Shown here piece after piece: positions 8,477-17,795 of a DNA stretch of 64,000 nucleotides. Under the pieces are notes generated by a model, which was not told where the DNA came from, ran no database searches, and was given only the letters and a program-made list of their open reading frames with translations. A program made the translations under genes and the position numbers. The stretch comes from Clavibacter michiganensis (GTDB lineage Bacteria > Actinomycetota > Actinomycetes > Actinomycetales > Microbacteriaceae), in assembly GCF_016907085.1 (NCBI RefSeq), contig NZ_JAFBBJ010000001.1:2232001-2296000 (forward strand), read 5' to 3'. Numbering within the stretch: position 1 is the stretch's first letter; each line of letters starts with the position of its first letter.

Positions 8477-9556
8477 TCAGTCCAGCCGCACCTCGCGCCC
8501 GCTCGCGGCCGACGCGTAGACGGCCTCGAGGATCCGCGCGAGGTGCAGCCCGTGCGCCGCGGGAGCGACGGGCGCGACCTCGCCGCGCACGGTGCGCACG
8601 AACGTGTCGATCTCGACTTGGAAGCCCTCGTCGAGGTCGAACGACAGCGCGTCGATGTTCGGCATGATCTCCACGGCGGTGTCGTGCAGCTCCGTCGTGA
8701 TCCGCAGCTCGGGCTCCAGCGTCGCGCCGCCCCGCTCGCCGAACACCTCGAACGACTGGCTGTCGCGGCCGTGCAGCGAGTACGAGGTCTCGATCGCGAG
8801 CACGGCGCCCGAGGCGAAGCGCACGACCGCGCCCGCGAGGTCCTCGACCGGGTCGTCCGACGGCGTCTGGTCGGCGCTGAGGTAGCGCGTGAGGCCGCGG
8901 AGGTTCGTGCGGCTGCCCAGGCGCGAGAACGTGTAGCCGGTGACCGCGACGGGCTCGGGGAAGTCCATGAGCCAGAGGGCCATGTCGAGGAAGTGCACGC
9001 CGAGGTCGATGAGCGGGCCGCCCCCGGAGACGGACCGGTTCGAGAACCAGCCGCCCGGATCCCCCGCCTGGCGCAGGAACACGGCCTTCGCGTAGTACAG
9101 GGGGCCGAGGTCGCCCGCGTCCACGAAGCGCTTGAGGGTGACAGCGTTCGAGGAGTGGCGGCGCACGTAGCCGACCTGCACGGATCCGGCGCTCGCCGCC
9201 TCGGCCGCCACGATGGCCTCGGCCTGCGCGACCGTGACGGCCATGGGCTTCTCGAGCAGCACGCTCTTCCCCGCCTCGAGCGCGGTGATCGCGACCTCCG
9301 CGTGCGTGTCGTTGCGGGTGCAGATGCTCACCGCGTCGATGCCGGGGTCGGCGACGAAGGCGCGGAAGTCGGTGGACACGATGCCCGCGCCGTGCTCGGC
9401 GGCGCGGGCGGCGGCCCGCTCGCCGTCGATGTCGCAGATGCCGGCGATCACCACGTCGGGGTTCCGGGCGTAGGCGGCGAGGTGGAGGCCGGCGATGGTG
9501 CCGGCGCCGACGACGCCGATGCGGACGGGGGCGGCGGATGCGGCGGGCGCGCTCAT
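8477..9556 (-). CDS. Gfo/Idh/MocA-family NAD(P)-dependent oxidoreductase
   Basis: 359 aa, starting MSAPAASAAPVRIGVVGAG. The Rossmann motif GVVGAGTIAG (15-24) and the catalytic-Lys signature EKPMAV are present, followed by GGPLIDLGVHFLDMALWLM of the C-terminal substrate domain. Family members oxidize or reduce sugars, inositols and keto-sugars. The ATG overlaps the upstream isomerase stop by 4 bp (ATGA), so the two are co-translated. The substrate is unknown; the pairing with a TIM-barrel isomerase is typical of 3-keto-glycoside or inositol catabolism. Confidence 0.88.
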   Translation of the reverse strand: MSAPAASAAPVRIGVVGAGTIAGLHLAAYARNPDVVIAGICDIDGERAAARAAEHGAGIVSTDFRAFVADPGIDAVSICTRNDTHAEVAITALEAGKSVLLEKPMAVTVAQAEAIVAAEAASAGSVQVGYVRRHSSNAVTLKRFVDAGDLGPLYYAKAVFLRQAGDPGGWFSNRSVSGGGPLIDLGVHFLDMALWLMDFPEPVAVTGYTFSRLGSRTNLRGLTRYLSADQTPSDDPVEDLAGAVVRFASGAVLAIETSYSLHGRDSQSFEVFGERGGATLEPELRITTELHDTAVEIMPNIDALSFDLDEGFQVEIDTFVRTVRGEVAPVAPAAHGLHLARILEAVYASAASGREVRLD

Positions 9557-10413
9557 CGGACGGCCTCCGCGGCGAGGCGACGGGCGGCGGCGAGGCCCTG
9601 GGTGAAGCCCGTGATCGGATCCTCGAGCCCCTCGAACTCGATGGACACCGGGCCGTCGAAGCCCGACTCCGCCACGAGCGCGAGGATGCGGCCGATGGGC
9701 AGGTCGCCGGCGCCGACGACGGCGCCGCGGATCCCCCGCCCGCCGAGCGTCGTCATCCACGTGCCGTCCGGCGGCACGTCGCGCACGTCGAAGTCCTTGA
9801 GGTGCACGACCGCGGCGTGGGGGAGGAGGCGCGGCACGGCGGTGAGCGGATCCTCGTCCACGCAGAGCGAGTTGCCCACGTCGAGCGTGACGCGGAAGGC
9901 GGGCCGGTCGACGGCCTCGACGAGGCGCAGGATCCGGTCGCTCGCGTTCATGCTCATGCCGTGGTTCTCGACGGTGGTGGCGATGCCGAGGGTCGCGGCG
10001 TGGTCGGCGAGGTCACGGCACACGGGCACGATCGTCGCGAAGGCGCGCTCGAACGCGTCGTCGTCGGTCTCGCGCCAGGGCCACGCGAACACGTCGTGCC
10101 GGAGCAGGGGGATCCCGAGCTCGTGCGCGACCCGGAGGTGCTCGTGCAGCCGGGCGACCTGGCCGTCGAGGTCGGGGGCGAGCAGGTCGGCGCCGACCGC
10201 GTAGTTGGCGAGCTCGACGCCGCGCGCGTCGGCGCGGGCGCGGATGGCCGCGACCAGAGCGGGGTCGTCGACGAGCTCGCTGCCCAGGCCGGCGATCGAG
10301 ATCTCCAGGTGGGCGGCGTCGGAGTCGGCGACGAGGTCGACGACGTCGGGGACGGTCAGGGTGCCGGCCTCGAGGGCCGGGGCGAACGTGTAGGAGCTGA
10401 CGCCGATGCGCAT
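9553..10413 (-). CDS. Sugar phosphate isomerase/epimerase (AP-endonuclease-2-like TIM barrel)
   Basis: 286 aa, MRIGVSSYTFAPALEAGTL. It has the xylose-isomerase-like barrel layout with metal-ligand segments TTVENHGMSM, RVTLDVGNSLCVDED, VVHLKDFDV and SIEFEG. The start is set by GGAAAGG about 8 nt upstream. It is the first gene of a leftward pair with the oxidoreductase and diverges from the M81 gene across a 222-nt region. Likely role: isomerization or lyase step on a keto-sugar intermediate (inference from context). Confidence 0.85.
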   Translation of the reverse strand: MRIGVSSYTFAPALEAGTLTVPDVVDLVADSDAAHLEISIAGLGSELVDDPALVAAIRARADARGVELANYAVGADLLAPDLDGQVARLHEHLRVAHELGIPLLRHDVFAWPWRETDDDAFERAFATIVPVCRDLADHAATLGIATTVENHGMSMNASDRILRLVEAVDRPAFRVTLDVGNSLCVDEDPLTAVPRLLPHAAVVHLKDFDVRDVPPDGTWMTTLGGRGIRGAVVGAGDLPIGRILALVAESGFDGPVSIEFEGLEDPITGFTQGLAAARRLAAEAVR

Positions 10414-10511
10414 GGGCGGCCTTTCCGGATCCGGCGGCCGGGCGGTCGGCCGTGATCCCACGCTAGGCGCGGCGTCCGTCGGCGTCCCGGGCCCGCCGTT
10501 CGGACGCGACC

Positions 10512-10531
10512 GGTTTAACGGAGCCGTAACC
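10512..10531. promoter_or_regulatory. Candidate operator in the divergent sugar promoter region
   Basis: GGTTTAACGG (10512-10521) and CCGTAACC (10524-10531) form an imperfect inverted repeat between the divergent isomerase and M81 genes. A second AT-rich site with TTTAAC occurs upstream of the binding-protein gene (17719-17742). The ROK regulator encoded in this locus is the obvious candidate binder, but that is inference. Confidence 0.4.
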
Positions 10532-10635
10532 GCCGGCCGGCGGGACGCGTCGCGGGCCTCCATATGGTGGGAGCACCCGGCAGGAGGGCGGCGCTCGCCG
10601 ACCCGACCCGACCCGCGCCGGACGGAAGGGACCCC

Positions 10636-12132
10636 ATGCCGCACCGCCCCCGGATCGTCTCGCTCGGCATGTCGCTCGAGGCGAGCGTGTACTCGCCCGC
10701 CGTGACCCGCGTCGACCAGTTCGTGCGCACCGAGGGCGACGCCTACCTCGCCGGCCGCCCGTTCCTCGCGCCCGGATCCCCGCTGCGGGAGCGCACCGCG
10801 TGGACGGCTCTGCCGCACTTCCGCGCGATCCCCGGCGGCCCCGTCCCGGCCGACGACCACCGCGCGATCCTCGACGACATGCTGGGCGCGCTCGAGCGCT
10901 CGCTGCGCGACGACGGCCCGGTCGACGGCGTGCTCCTCGACATCCACGGCGCCATGAGCGTCATCGGCACGGACGACCCGGAGGGCGCGCTCGCCGCCCG
11001 CATCCGCGAGCTCGTCGGCCCCGACGCGATCGTCTCCGCGACCATGGACCTGCACGGCAACGTCACGCCGCTGCTCGCCACGTCGGTGGACCTCATCACC
11101 TGCTACCGCCTCGCCCCGCACGAGGACGCGCTCGAGACCGTGGAGCGCGCGGTCGGGAACCTCGTCGACCGGCTCACGGGGCCGAGGCGCCGGGATCCGG
11201 TGGCGACCGCGTGGGTGCCCGTGCCGATCCTGCTGCCGGGCGAGAAGACGAGCACGCGCGACGAGCCAGCCAAGGGGCTGTACGGGCGGATCCCGGGGAT
11301 CACGGCGCGCGACGGCGTGATCGACGCGGGGATCTGGATCGGCTACGCCTGGGCCGACGAGCCGCGCAACCACGCGGCCGTGGTCGTCACGGGCGACGAC
11401 CCCGCGGTCGTCGCCGCGTCGGCCGAGGAGCTGGCCGCCGAGCTCTGGCGGGTGCGCGACGACTTCGCCTTCGTCGCGCCCGTGGGCACGCTCGACGAGT
11501 GCCTCGACCGCGCGGTCGCGAGCGACGCGACGCCCTTCTTCCTCAGCGACTCGGGCGACAACCCCACGGCCGGCGGCGCGGGCGACGCGACGGGCACCCT
11601 GCGCGCGCTGCTCGCGCGGCCCGAGATCGCGTCGGGCGCCGTCGAGGCCGTGTACGCGTCCATCCCGGATCCGGGTGCCGTCGCCGCGTGCGTGGCGGCG
11701 GGCGTGGGCGGCGAGGTCGACGTGCGGGCCGGCGCGCTCGTGGACGACACGGTCGCGCCGCCCGCGGAGATCCGCGGCACGGTCGAGCACATCGCGCACG
11801 GGGATCCGGCCGCGGACGTCGAGGCGGTCGTGCGCGTGGGCGGGCTGCGCGTGATCCTCACGGGCCGCCGGAAGCCGTACCACCTGGAGCGGGACTTCCA
11901 GCGGAACGGCATCGACGCGCGGGCGGCCGACATCGTGGTGGTGAAGATCGGCTACCTCGAGCCCGAGCTGCACGCCATGGCGGCCGACTGGATGATGGCG
12001 CTCACGCCCGGCGGCGTCGACCAGGACCTCGCGCGGCTGCCGCACCACCGGATCATCCGGCCGATGGTGCCGTTCGACGAGGTGACGGAGACGCCCGACC
12101 TGTCCGCGCGGATGATGACGCGCGCGTCCTGA
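10636..12132 (+). CDS. M81-family (MlrC-like) metallopeptidase/amidohydrolase
   Basis: 498 aa. The start MPHRPRIVSLGMSLEA has GGAAGGG 6 nt upstream; an earlier in-frame ATG at 10564 lacks one. Family signatures: GVLLDIHGAM, ATMDLHGNVTPLL and DSGDNPTAGGAGDATG, which carry the zinc ligands in MlrC-type enzymes. The founding member cleaves linear microcystin, but most relatives sit in sugar or amino-sugar loci and their substrates are unknown. Here it diverges from the isomerase pair and converges with the ROK regulator, so it probably acts on the same imported compound. Confidence 0.85.
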   Translation: MPHRPRIVSLGMSLEASVYSPAVTRVDQFVRTEGDAYLAGRPFLAPGSPLRERTAWTALPHFRAIPGGPVPADDHRAILDDMLGALERSLRDDGPVDGVLLDIHGAMSVIGTDDPEGALAARIRELVGPDAIVSATMDLHGNVTPLLATSVDLITCYRLAPHEDALETVERAVGNLVDRLTGPRRRDPVATAWVPVPILLPGEKTSTRDEPAKGLYGRIPGITARDGVIDAGIWIGYAWADEPRNHAAVVVTGDDPAVVAASAEELAAELWRVRDDFAFVAPVGTLDECLDRAVASDATPFFLSDSGDNPTAGGAGDATGTLRALLARPEIASGAVEAVYASIPDPGAVAACVAAGVGGEVDVRAGALVDDTVAPPAEIRGTVEHIAHGDPAADVEAVVRVGGLRVILTGRRKPYHLERDFQRNGIDARAADIVVVKIGYLEPELHAMAADWMMALTPGGVDQDLARLPHHRIIRPMVPFDEVTETPDLSARMMTRAS

Positions 12133-12159
12133 GCGCGGCGCGGGCCTCGCGGGCGCCGC

Positions 12160-13437
12160 TCAGTACAGCCGCGCCAGCGCCCGCCGCAGGCACAGCTGCC
12201 CGATGCCGAGCACGCCCGCGTCCACGCCGGCCTCGCTCTGCTGGATCCGCAGCGTCGTCGTCGCGAGCGGGTGGCAGCTCTCGTAGAGCTGCGAGCGGAT
12301 GGCGGCGACGAACGGCTCGACGGTCGACAGCATCCCCCCGATGACCACCACCTCGGGGTTGAAGAAGTTGACGACCGCCGCGAGCGTGTCGCCGACCGTG
12401 CGCCCGGCCTGGCGCAGCTGCGTGGTGGCGCGCGCGTCGCCGTCGTGGGCGAGCCGCACCGCGTCCGGCAGGTCGCGCACGGGCGCGCCCGCCGCGCGCA
12501 GCCCGGCGACGATGCCGTTCGCGCCGATGACCGTCTCCAGGCAGCCGCTGTTGCCGCAGTTGCACGGGATCCCCGCGGCGGCCGCGACCCGGACGTGCGC
12601 GATGTCGCCCGCCAGCGCGGTGGCGCCGCGGTACACGTGCCCGTTGATGACGATGCCGCAGCCGACCGACGCGCCCGCCTTGAGGAAGAGCATGCTGCCC
12701 ACCCGCACGCGGGATCCGGCCGCCCGGCGGTCGAGGGTCGCGTGCTCGCCGAGGCCCATCATGTTGGCGTCGTTGTCGACCACGGCGACGGCGTCGAACT
12801 CGTCCGCGAGCCAGCCGACGACGTCGAAGCGGTGCCAGCCGGGCATCGACGCGGGCGACTCGACCATGCCGCGCGCGGTGTCCACCGGGCCGGGCAGGCA
12901 CATGCCCACGCCGCGGACGACGGGATCCCCCGACTCCGCGACGAGGGCCCGCAGCGCCGTCGCGACCAGCGCGAGCACGCCGAGCGGGCCGGCGCCGATG
13001 TCGATGGGGATGGTGCGCGCGTCGACGATCGTGCCGGACATGCTGAGGAGCGCGAGCCGCGCGTGGCTGCGGCCGAGGTCGGCGGCGAGCATCACGCCCG
13101 CGTCGTCGCGGAGGTGCAGCACGCGCGGGCGACGGCCGCCCGTCGGGTCACCGGATCCGCGCTCCTCGACGAGGCCGGCGCGGAGCAGCTGCGCGATCTT
13201 CCCCGTGATCGTGGACGGCGGCAGGCCGAGCGTGCGGGCGAGGTCGGCGCGGTTCGTGGCCGAGCCCGTGGCGATCATGTACAGCAGCGCGGAGGCGGTC
13301 TCACCGGCGATCTCGCTGTCGGGGACCTGGCGCCGGATGCGCGGGGGCGGCGGCGGGAGGCGGCCGCCGCCGAGCAGGCGCTCGGGTGGGCGCGCCGCGG
13401 GCGGACCGGCGGATCCCGCGGGCGGGGAGACGGTCAC
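12160..13437 (-). CDS. ROK-family transcriptional regulator (NagC/XylR type)
   Basis: 425 aa. A winged HTH at about 45-95 (NRADLARTLGLPPSTITGKI) precedes a ROK sugar-kinase-like domain. That domain has the zinc motif CNCGNSGCLE and a GMCLPGPVD segment. Such proteins repress sugar uptake genes and are released by the sugar or its phosphate. The GTG start overlaps the stop of the kinase gene by 4 bp. It is the last gene of the transporter operon, so it is probably autoregulated with it. Confidence 0.9.
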   Translation of the reverse strand: MTVSPPAGSAGPPAARPPERLLGGGRLPPPPPRIRRQVPDSEIAGETASALLYMIATGSATNRADLARTLGLPPSTITGKIAQLLRAGLVEERGSGDPTGGRRPRVLHLRDDAGVMLAADLGRSHARLALLSMSGTIVDARTIPIDIGAGPLGVLALVATALRALVAESGDPVVRGVGMCLPGPVDTARGMVESPASMPGWHRFDVVGWLADEFDAVAVVDNDANMMGLGEHATLDRRAAGSRVRVGSMLFLKAGASVGCGIVINGHVYRGATALAGDIAHVRVAAAAGIPCNCGNSGCLETVIGANGIVAGLRAAGAPVRDLPDAVRLAHDGDARATTQLRQAGRTVGDTLAAVVNFFNPEVVVIGGMLSTVEPFVAAIRSQLYESCHPLATTTLRIQQSEAGVDAGVLGIGQLCLRRALARLY

Positions 13438-14441
13438 GCGCCCACGGCCCCGGCGGTCGACCGCGCGGCATCCACGGCGCCGGCCCGGCCCGCCTCCGGC
13501 AGCCGCCCGGCGATGAGGGCCGACGCGATGACGCCGGCCTGCCCGCCGAAGCGCGCGGCCACCACGAGCGGGCGGCGCTGGAAGGTGAGGAGGGAGTCGA
13601 GGCGCTCGCGCAGCGGCCCGAGGAGCTGCTCGCCCGCGCGGGACAGCCCGCCGGCGACCACGACGACCTCGGGGGAGAGGATCGCCGTCAGCTGCGCGAA
13701 GGCGAGCGCGAGCGCGTCGATGCACGCGTCGACGACCCGCTGCGCGACCGGATCCCCGGCGGCCGCGGCGCGGAACACGCGCGCGGATCCGCCCTCGGTG
13801 CTCGCGCTGCCGGTCGCCCGCGCGTACGCGTCGGCCACGCCCTGCGCCGACGCGACGGTCTCGAGGCAGCCGGAGCCGCCGCACGCGCACCGGACGCCGG
13901 CGTCGGATCCGACGGGCGTCGTGCGCAGGTGACCGATCTCGGCGCCGCGCCCGCCCGCCGTGTACAGCCGGCCGTCGACGAAGACGGCCGCGCCGATGCC
14001 CGTGCCGATGGTGACCACGACCGCGTCGCGGGTCCCGCGCGCCGCCCCCATCTCGAACTCGGCCACCCCGGCGCCGCGCGCGTCGTTGCCGAACGCGACG
14101 GGCAGCCCCGTGGCGTCGGCCAGCAGGTCGCGCATGGGCACCTCGCGGAGGCCCACGTGCTCGGCGAGCACGACCACGCCGCGGTCGTCGTCGACGACGC
14201 CGGCCACGTGCACGCCGACCGCCTCGGGCGCGGCATGGGGGTGGTCGCGCGCCGCGTCGGCGACGGCGGAGGCGAGCGCGGCGACCAGCGCGGCGGCGTC
14301 GTGGGTGGGCGTCGGCATCGAGCGGGCCTCGACGACCTCGCCGCGCGCGTCCACGACGGCGATCTTGACGTCGGTGCCGCCGATGTCGAAGGCGATGACC
14401 GGCCGGGGGACCCGCAGCTCGAGCCGCGGGAGGCCCGTCAC
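13434..14441 (-). CDS. ROK-family sugar kinase
   Basis: 335 aa, no HTH. The N-terminal ATP motif AFDIGGTDVKIAVVD and the zinc signature CACGGSGCLE are intact, and VVVAGGLSRAGE is the second phosphate loop. The family phosphorylates glucose, N-acetylglucosamine, N-acetylmannosamine or similar. The GTG start at 14441 overlaps the permease stop (GTGA). It probably phosphorylates the sugar imported by the ABC system encoded just upstream in the operon. Confidence 0.88.
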   Translation of the reverse strand: MTGLPRLELRVPRPVIAFDIGGTDVKIAVVDARGEVVEARSMPTPTHDAAALVAALASAVADAARDHPHAAPEAVGVHVAGVVDDDRGVVVLAEHVGLREVPMRDLLADATGLPVAFGNDARGAGVAEFEMGAARGTRDAVVVTIGTGIGAAVFVDGRLYTAGGRGAEIGHLRTTPVGSDAGVRCACGGSGCLETVASAQGVADAYARATGSASTEGGSARVFRAAAAGDPVAQRVVDACIDALALAFAQLTAILSPEVVVVAGGLSRAGEQLLGPLRERLDSLLTFQRRPLVVAARFGGQAGVIASALIAGRLPEAGRAGAVDAARSTAGAVGA

Positions 14442-15385
14442 TTGACCGCGCCCGCGGTGAGGCCCGTCGCCATGCGCTTCTGCACGATGAGGAAGAGGAT
14501 CACCACGGGGAGCGCCATGAGCGTCGATCCTGCCATGATGCCGCCCCAGTCGGTCTCCTGCATCTGGCCGCGGAAGCCCTGGAGCCAGAGCGGCAGCGTG
14601 CGGCTGTCGTCGGCGGAGAGGGTCACGAGCGCGAGCGTGTACTCGTTCCACGCGGCCAGGAAGCTGAAGATGCTGGAGGCGACGAGGCCGGATCCGAGCA
14701 GCGGCAGGGTGACCCGGCGGAACGCGCCGACGCGGCTGCAGCCGTCGAGCATGGCGGCCTCCTCGAGCTCGACGGGGATCCCGTCGACGAAGCCCTTCAG
14801 CACCCAGATCGTGAACGGCACGTTGGCGGCGAGGTAGAGCAGGCTCAGCCCGAGCACGGAGTTGAGCAGGCCCCAGCCGTCGAGCATGCGGTACTGCGAG
14901 ATGAAGAGCGCCTCCGCGGGGATCATCTGGATCACGAGCACGGCCACGATCATCGACGTGCGCCCCCGGAAGCGGAACCGGCTGAGCGCGAATGCGGCGA
15001 CCACCCCGAACGCGAGCGACCCGGCCACCACGACCAGCGCGATGAGCGTGCTCATCCTGAGCGCCGACCAGAACCGGCCGTCGCCCAGGATGCGCGCGAA
15101 GTGCTCGAGCGTGCCGCCGACGGGGATCCACGTGGGCGTGCGCGACGACAGCTGCTCGGGCGTGAGGAACGCGGCGTCCACCATCCAGTAGACGGGGAAG
15201 AGCCAGACGAGGCCGAACGCGATCGCCACCAGGTCGAGCGCGATGCGGCCGGGCGAGCGGCGGCGGCGGGCGCGGGGCGCGCGGGCGGCGGGTCGCGCGT
15301 CGCCCGGTGCCGCGGCGGGCGAGCCGGGGGCGGATGCGGAGCCGGACGCGGGCGTCGTCGCGGAGCGTGCGATGGTCGCGGTCAT
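14438..15385 (-). CDS. Carbohydrate ABC transporter permease (MalG type)
   Basis: 315 aa with a Pro/Ala-rich cytoplasmic N-terminus (about 50 aa) and six membrane helices. The EAA loop reads ELEEAAMLDGCSRVGAFRRVTLPL, split by the usual Gly. It is the second permease of a CUT1-type importer. The ATG overlaps the preceding permease stop by 4 bp. Confidence 0.92.
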   Translation of the reverse strand: MTATIARSATTPASGSASAPGSPAAAPGDARPAARAPRARRRRSPGRIALDLVAIAFGLVWLFPVYWMVDAAFLTPEQLSSRTPTWIPVGGTLEHFARILGDGRFWSALRMSTLIALVVVAGSLAFGVVAAFALSRFRFRGRTSMIVAVLVIQMIPAEALFISQYRMLDGWGLLNSVLGLSLLYLAANVPFTIWVLKGFVDGIPVELEEAAMLDGCSRVGAFRRVTLPLLGSGLVASSIFSFLAAWNEYTLALVTLSADDSRTLPLWLQGFRGQMQETDWGGIMAGSTLMALPVVILFLIVQKRMATGLTAGAVK

Positions 15386-16344
15386 CGGCCGTCCCCCTCG
15401 GTCAGGAGCGCCCGGATGTAGCGCCAGGTGAGCACCAGGCTGACGGCGAGCATGACCATGGCGGCCGCCGAGGCGACGCCGTAGTTCCCGCCGGAGAGCC
15501 CGATCTGGTAGACGAACGTGCCGAGCACGTTGGTCTGGTCGGTGATGCCGCTGCTCTGCTGCAGGATGTGGATCTGCGTGAACACCCGCAGGTCCCAGAT
15601 CACCTGCAGCAGGCTCACGAGCAGGAGCACCGGGGCCACCGACGGCGCCACGATGTGCACGAACCGCTGGCGGCCGTCGGCGCCGTCGAGCTGGGCGGCC
15701 TCCATCATCGACTCGTCGAGCTGCGTCACCGACGCGTAGACCATGAAGACCACGAGCGGCACGCTCATCCACGTGATGAGGAGGCCGGCCACCGCGAAGA
15801 ACGTCAGCGGATCCGACAGCCAGTTGTAGCCGACCATGCCCTCGACGCCGAGCTGGCCGAGGGTCCAGCCGACCACGCCGCTGCGCGGGTCGAACAGGAG
15901 CTGGAACACCTGCAGCGAGCTGAGCACGGGCATCGCCCACGCCACGAGCATCACGATCTGCACGGCGACCGCGATGGAGCGGCGGACCTGCGTGAGCAGC
16001 ATCGCGCCGGCCGTGCCGATGACCACGGTCGCCGCCGCGCAAGCGAGGCAGAAGCCCACCGACCGGCCGAGCGACGCCCAGAAGGCCGGATCCCCGAGCA
16101 CCTGCGCGTAGTTGTCGAGGCCCACGAGCTCCGGCGCCTGCCCGAACTGCTGGGCGAGCCCGAAGCGCTGGAACGACATGATCACCTGCCGCGCCAGCGG
16201 GTACGCGAGGCCGACCGCGACGATCGCGACGGCCGGCAGGACGAGGACCCACGCGAGCCGGCGCTCGGCCTTCGGGCTGCGCGGCGCCTCGAGCGCCGGC
16301 GCGGGCGACGGGGTCGAGGTGGACGTGCTGAGGACGGCGCTCAC
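15382..16344 (-). CDS. Carbohydrate ABC transporter permease (MalF type)
   Basis: 320 aa with about six membrane segments. The EAA motif DESMMEAAQLDGADGRQRFV contacts the ATPase. It lies 7 nt after the binding-protein gene. No ATPase gene is present in this locus, so the importer probably uses a shared MsmK/UgpC-like ATPase encoded elsewhere, as is common in actinobacteria. Confidence 0.92.
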   Translation of the reverse strand: MSAVLSTSTSTPSPAPALEAPRSPKAERRLAWVLVLPAVAIVAVGLAYPLARQVIMSFQRFGLAQQFGQAPELVGLDNYAQVLGDPAFWASLGRSVGFCLACAAATVVIGTAGAMLLTQVRRSIAVAVQIVMLVAWAMPVLSSLQVFQLLFDPRSGVVGWTLGQLGVEGMVGYNWLSDPLTFFAVAGLLITWMSVPLVVFMVYASVTQLDESMMEAAQLDGADGRQRFVHIVAPSVAPVLLLVSLLQVIWDLRVFTQIHILQQSSGITDQTNVLGTFVYQIGLSGGNYGVASAAAMVMLAVSLVLTWRYIRALLTEGDGR

Positions 16345-16351
16345 GGGCGGA

Positions 16352-17638
16352 TCACGCCTGGCCGAGGAGGCTCGTGAGCTTGGCGTCGGCGGCGGAGGCC
16401 AGCGCGACCGTGTCGCCGCCGGCCGCGACCGCGACGTAGAAGTCGTCGATCACGCGCGCGCCCTCCACGAGCGCCCAGTTCTGCGCGGCCGGCGTGCCGA
16501 CCGAGTTCCGCACGGCCTCGGTGGTGAGGGTGGCGAGCTCGTCGCTGCCGAGCGCGGCGGCGTAGTCGAGGTTGCCGGGGACCCAGCCGCCCTGGGTGGC
16601 GAAGTACTCCTGGAAGGGCTGCGAGAAGATCAGCTTCATGGCCTCCTTGGCGAGGTCCTGGTTCTTCGAGCGGCCCGAGATGGCGACGTTGGACCCGCCC
16701 GCGAACGGGTGCCCGGCGTCGCCCCCCGCGGCGGCCGGGAAGCCGAAGTAGCCCACGTTCCCGGCGTCCACGAGGGCCTTGTCGATGTTGGCCAGGTGCC
16801 AGTTGAAGCCGAAGAACATCGCTGTCTCACCCGCGTTGAACGGCACCCACGGCTTCTCGGAGACCTCGCTGTCGGTCACGCCGCCCGCGGTGGATCCCGT
16901 CTTCCAGATCTCCTGCAGCGCCTGGAACGCCTTCTGGCTCTCGGGGCTGGAGAGCGAGCCCTTCCAGGTGTCGCCGTCCTGCTCGGCGAGGCGGCCGCCC
17001 TCGGTGAACTGCCACGCGAGCGCCGACTGCCACGAGATGCCCGGGAGGTAGAGGCCCGAGAACGACGGGTCGCCCGCGTGCGCGGCCTGCAGCTTCGCGG
17101 CGGCGGCGGTGAGCTCGTCGACGCTCGTGGGGACCTCGACGCCGGCCTGGGCGAACATGTCCTTGCGGTAGAAGAAGAGGCGGCTGCCCGCGTAGAACGG
17201 GGCCGCGTACATCTGGCCGTCGTGCGAGCCGAGCTCCACGAGCGACTGCGTGAGGCTGGATCCGCCGAGCTCCTCCTTCATGTCCTCGAGGCTCGTGAGG
17301 GCCCCGACCGCGCAGAAGGTGGGCGCCTGCGTGTTGCCGAGCTCGATGATGTCGGGGGTGGAGTCGGCGCTCGCGAGCGAGGTCTGCAGCTTCGAGACGA
17401 TGCCGTCCCACACCTGCAGCTCGATGGTGAGGGTGGATCCGGGGTGCTGCTCCTCGAACGTCTTCTTCAGCCAGTCGCGCGCCTCCTGGGAGACCGAGTC
17501 GGTCATCATCCAGACGCGGAGGTCGGCGGTGGCGGGGCCACCGCCGCCGCTGGATCCGGAGGCGCAGGCGGCGAGGAGCGCGGTGAGGCCGAACGCCCCT
17601 CCCAGCCCGATGGCGGTGCGGCGGGTGATGTCGGCCAT
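16352..17638 (-). CDS. Sugar-binding lipoprotein of ABC transporter
   Basis: 428 aa. N-terminus MADITRRTAIGLGGAFGLTA has a twin-Arg pair followed by lipobox LLAAC (Cys25), so it may be a Tat-exported lipoprotein. The remainder is a family-1 extracellular solute-binding fold (LRVWMMTDSVSQEARDWLKK, DIIELGNTQ, FNAGETAMFFGFNW). It captures an oligosaccharide or sugar outside the cell for the two permeases downstream. It is the first gene of the leftward operon and probably the most highly expressed. Confidence 0.92.
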   Translation of the reverse strand: MADITRRTAIGLGGAFGLTALLAACASGSSGGGGPATADLRVWMMTDSVSQEARDWLKKTFEEQHPGSTLTIELQVWDGIVSKLQTSLASADSTPDIIELGNTQAPTFCAVGALTSLEDMKEELGGSSLTQSLVELGSHDGQMYAAPFYAGSRLFFYRKDMFAQAGVEVPTSVDELTAAAAKLQAAHAGDPSFSGLYLPGISWQSALAWQFTEGGRLAEQDGDTWKGSLSSPESQKAFQALQEIWKTGSTAGGVTDSEVSEKPWVPFNAGETAMFFGFNWHLANIDKALVDAGNVGYFGFPAAAGGDAGHPFAGGSNVAISGRSKNQDLAKEAMKLIFSQPFQEYFATQGGWVPGNLDYAAALGSDELATLTTEAVRNSVGTPAAQNWALVEGARVIDDFYVAVAAGGDTVALASAADAKLTSLLGQA

Positions 17639-17718
17639 GACGGTGTCTCCTGGTCTCGCGGTGCGGGTGGCGGGTGGCACCATGCTCCGAGCACCCGGGC
17701 CCGCGCAGGCACGCGCCG

Positions 17719-17742
17719 TGTTAAATCGCGGCTGCATAAACA
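17719..17742. promoter_or_regulatory. Candidate operator upstream of the sugar-binding lipoprotein
   Basis: An AT-rich island in a GC-rich region with ends TGTT and AACA 16 nt apart (17719-17742). Read leftward it contains ATTTAAC, similar to the site at 10512-10531. It lies between the divergent binding-protein and cutC genes. Pairing is weak; a shared regulator is inferred. Confidence 0.3.
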
Positions 17743-17795
17743 TGTTCTTCATCTGCGGCATCGGCGGATCCGGGTGCCCGTGCTTCCATGGGGCC

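Noticed and set aside
10800..12344. Long overlapping open frames on both strands over M81, urea carboxylase, car and other genes
   Set aside because: They are Arg/Pro/Ala-rich frames produced by high GC3 on the alternate frames and show no domain motifs.
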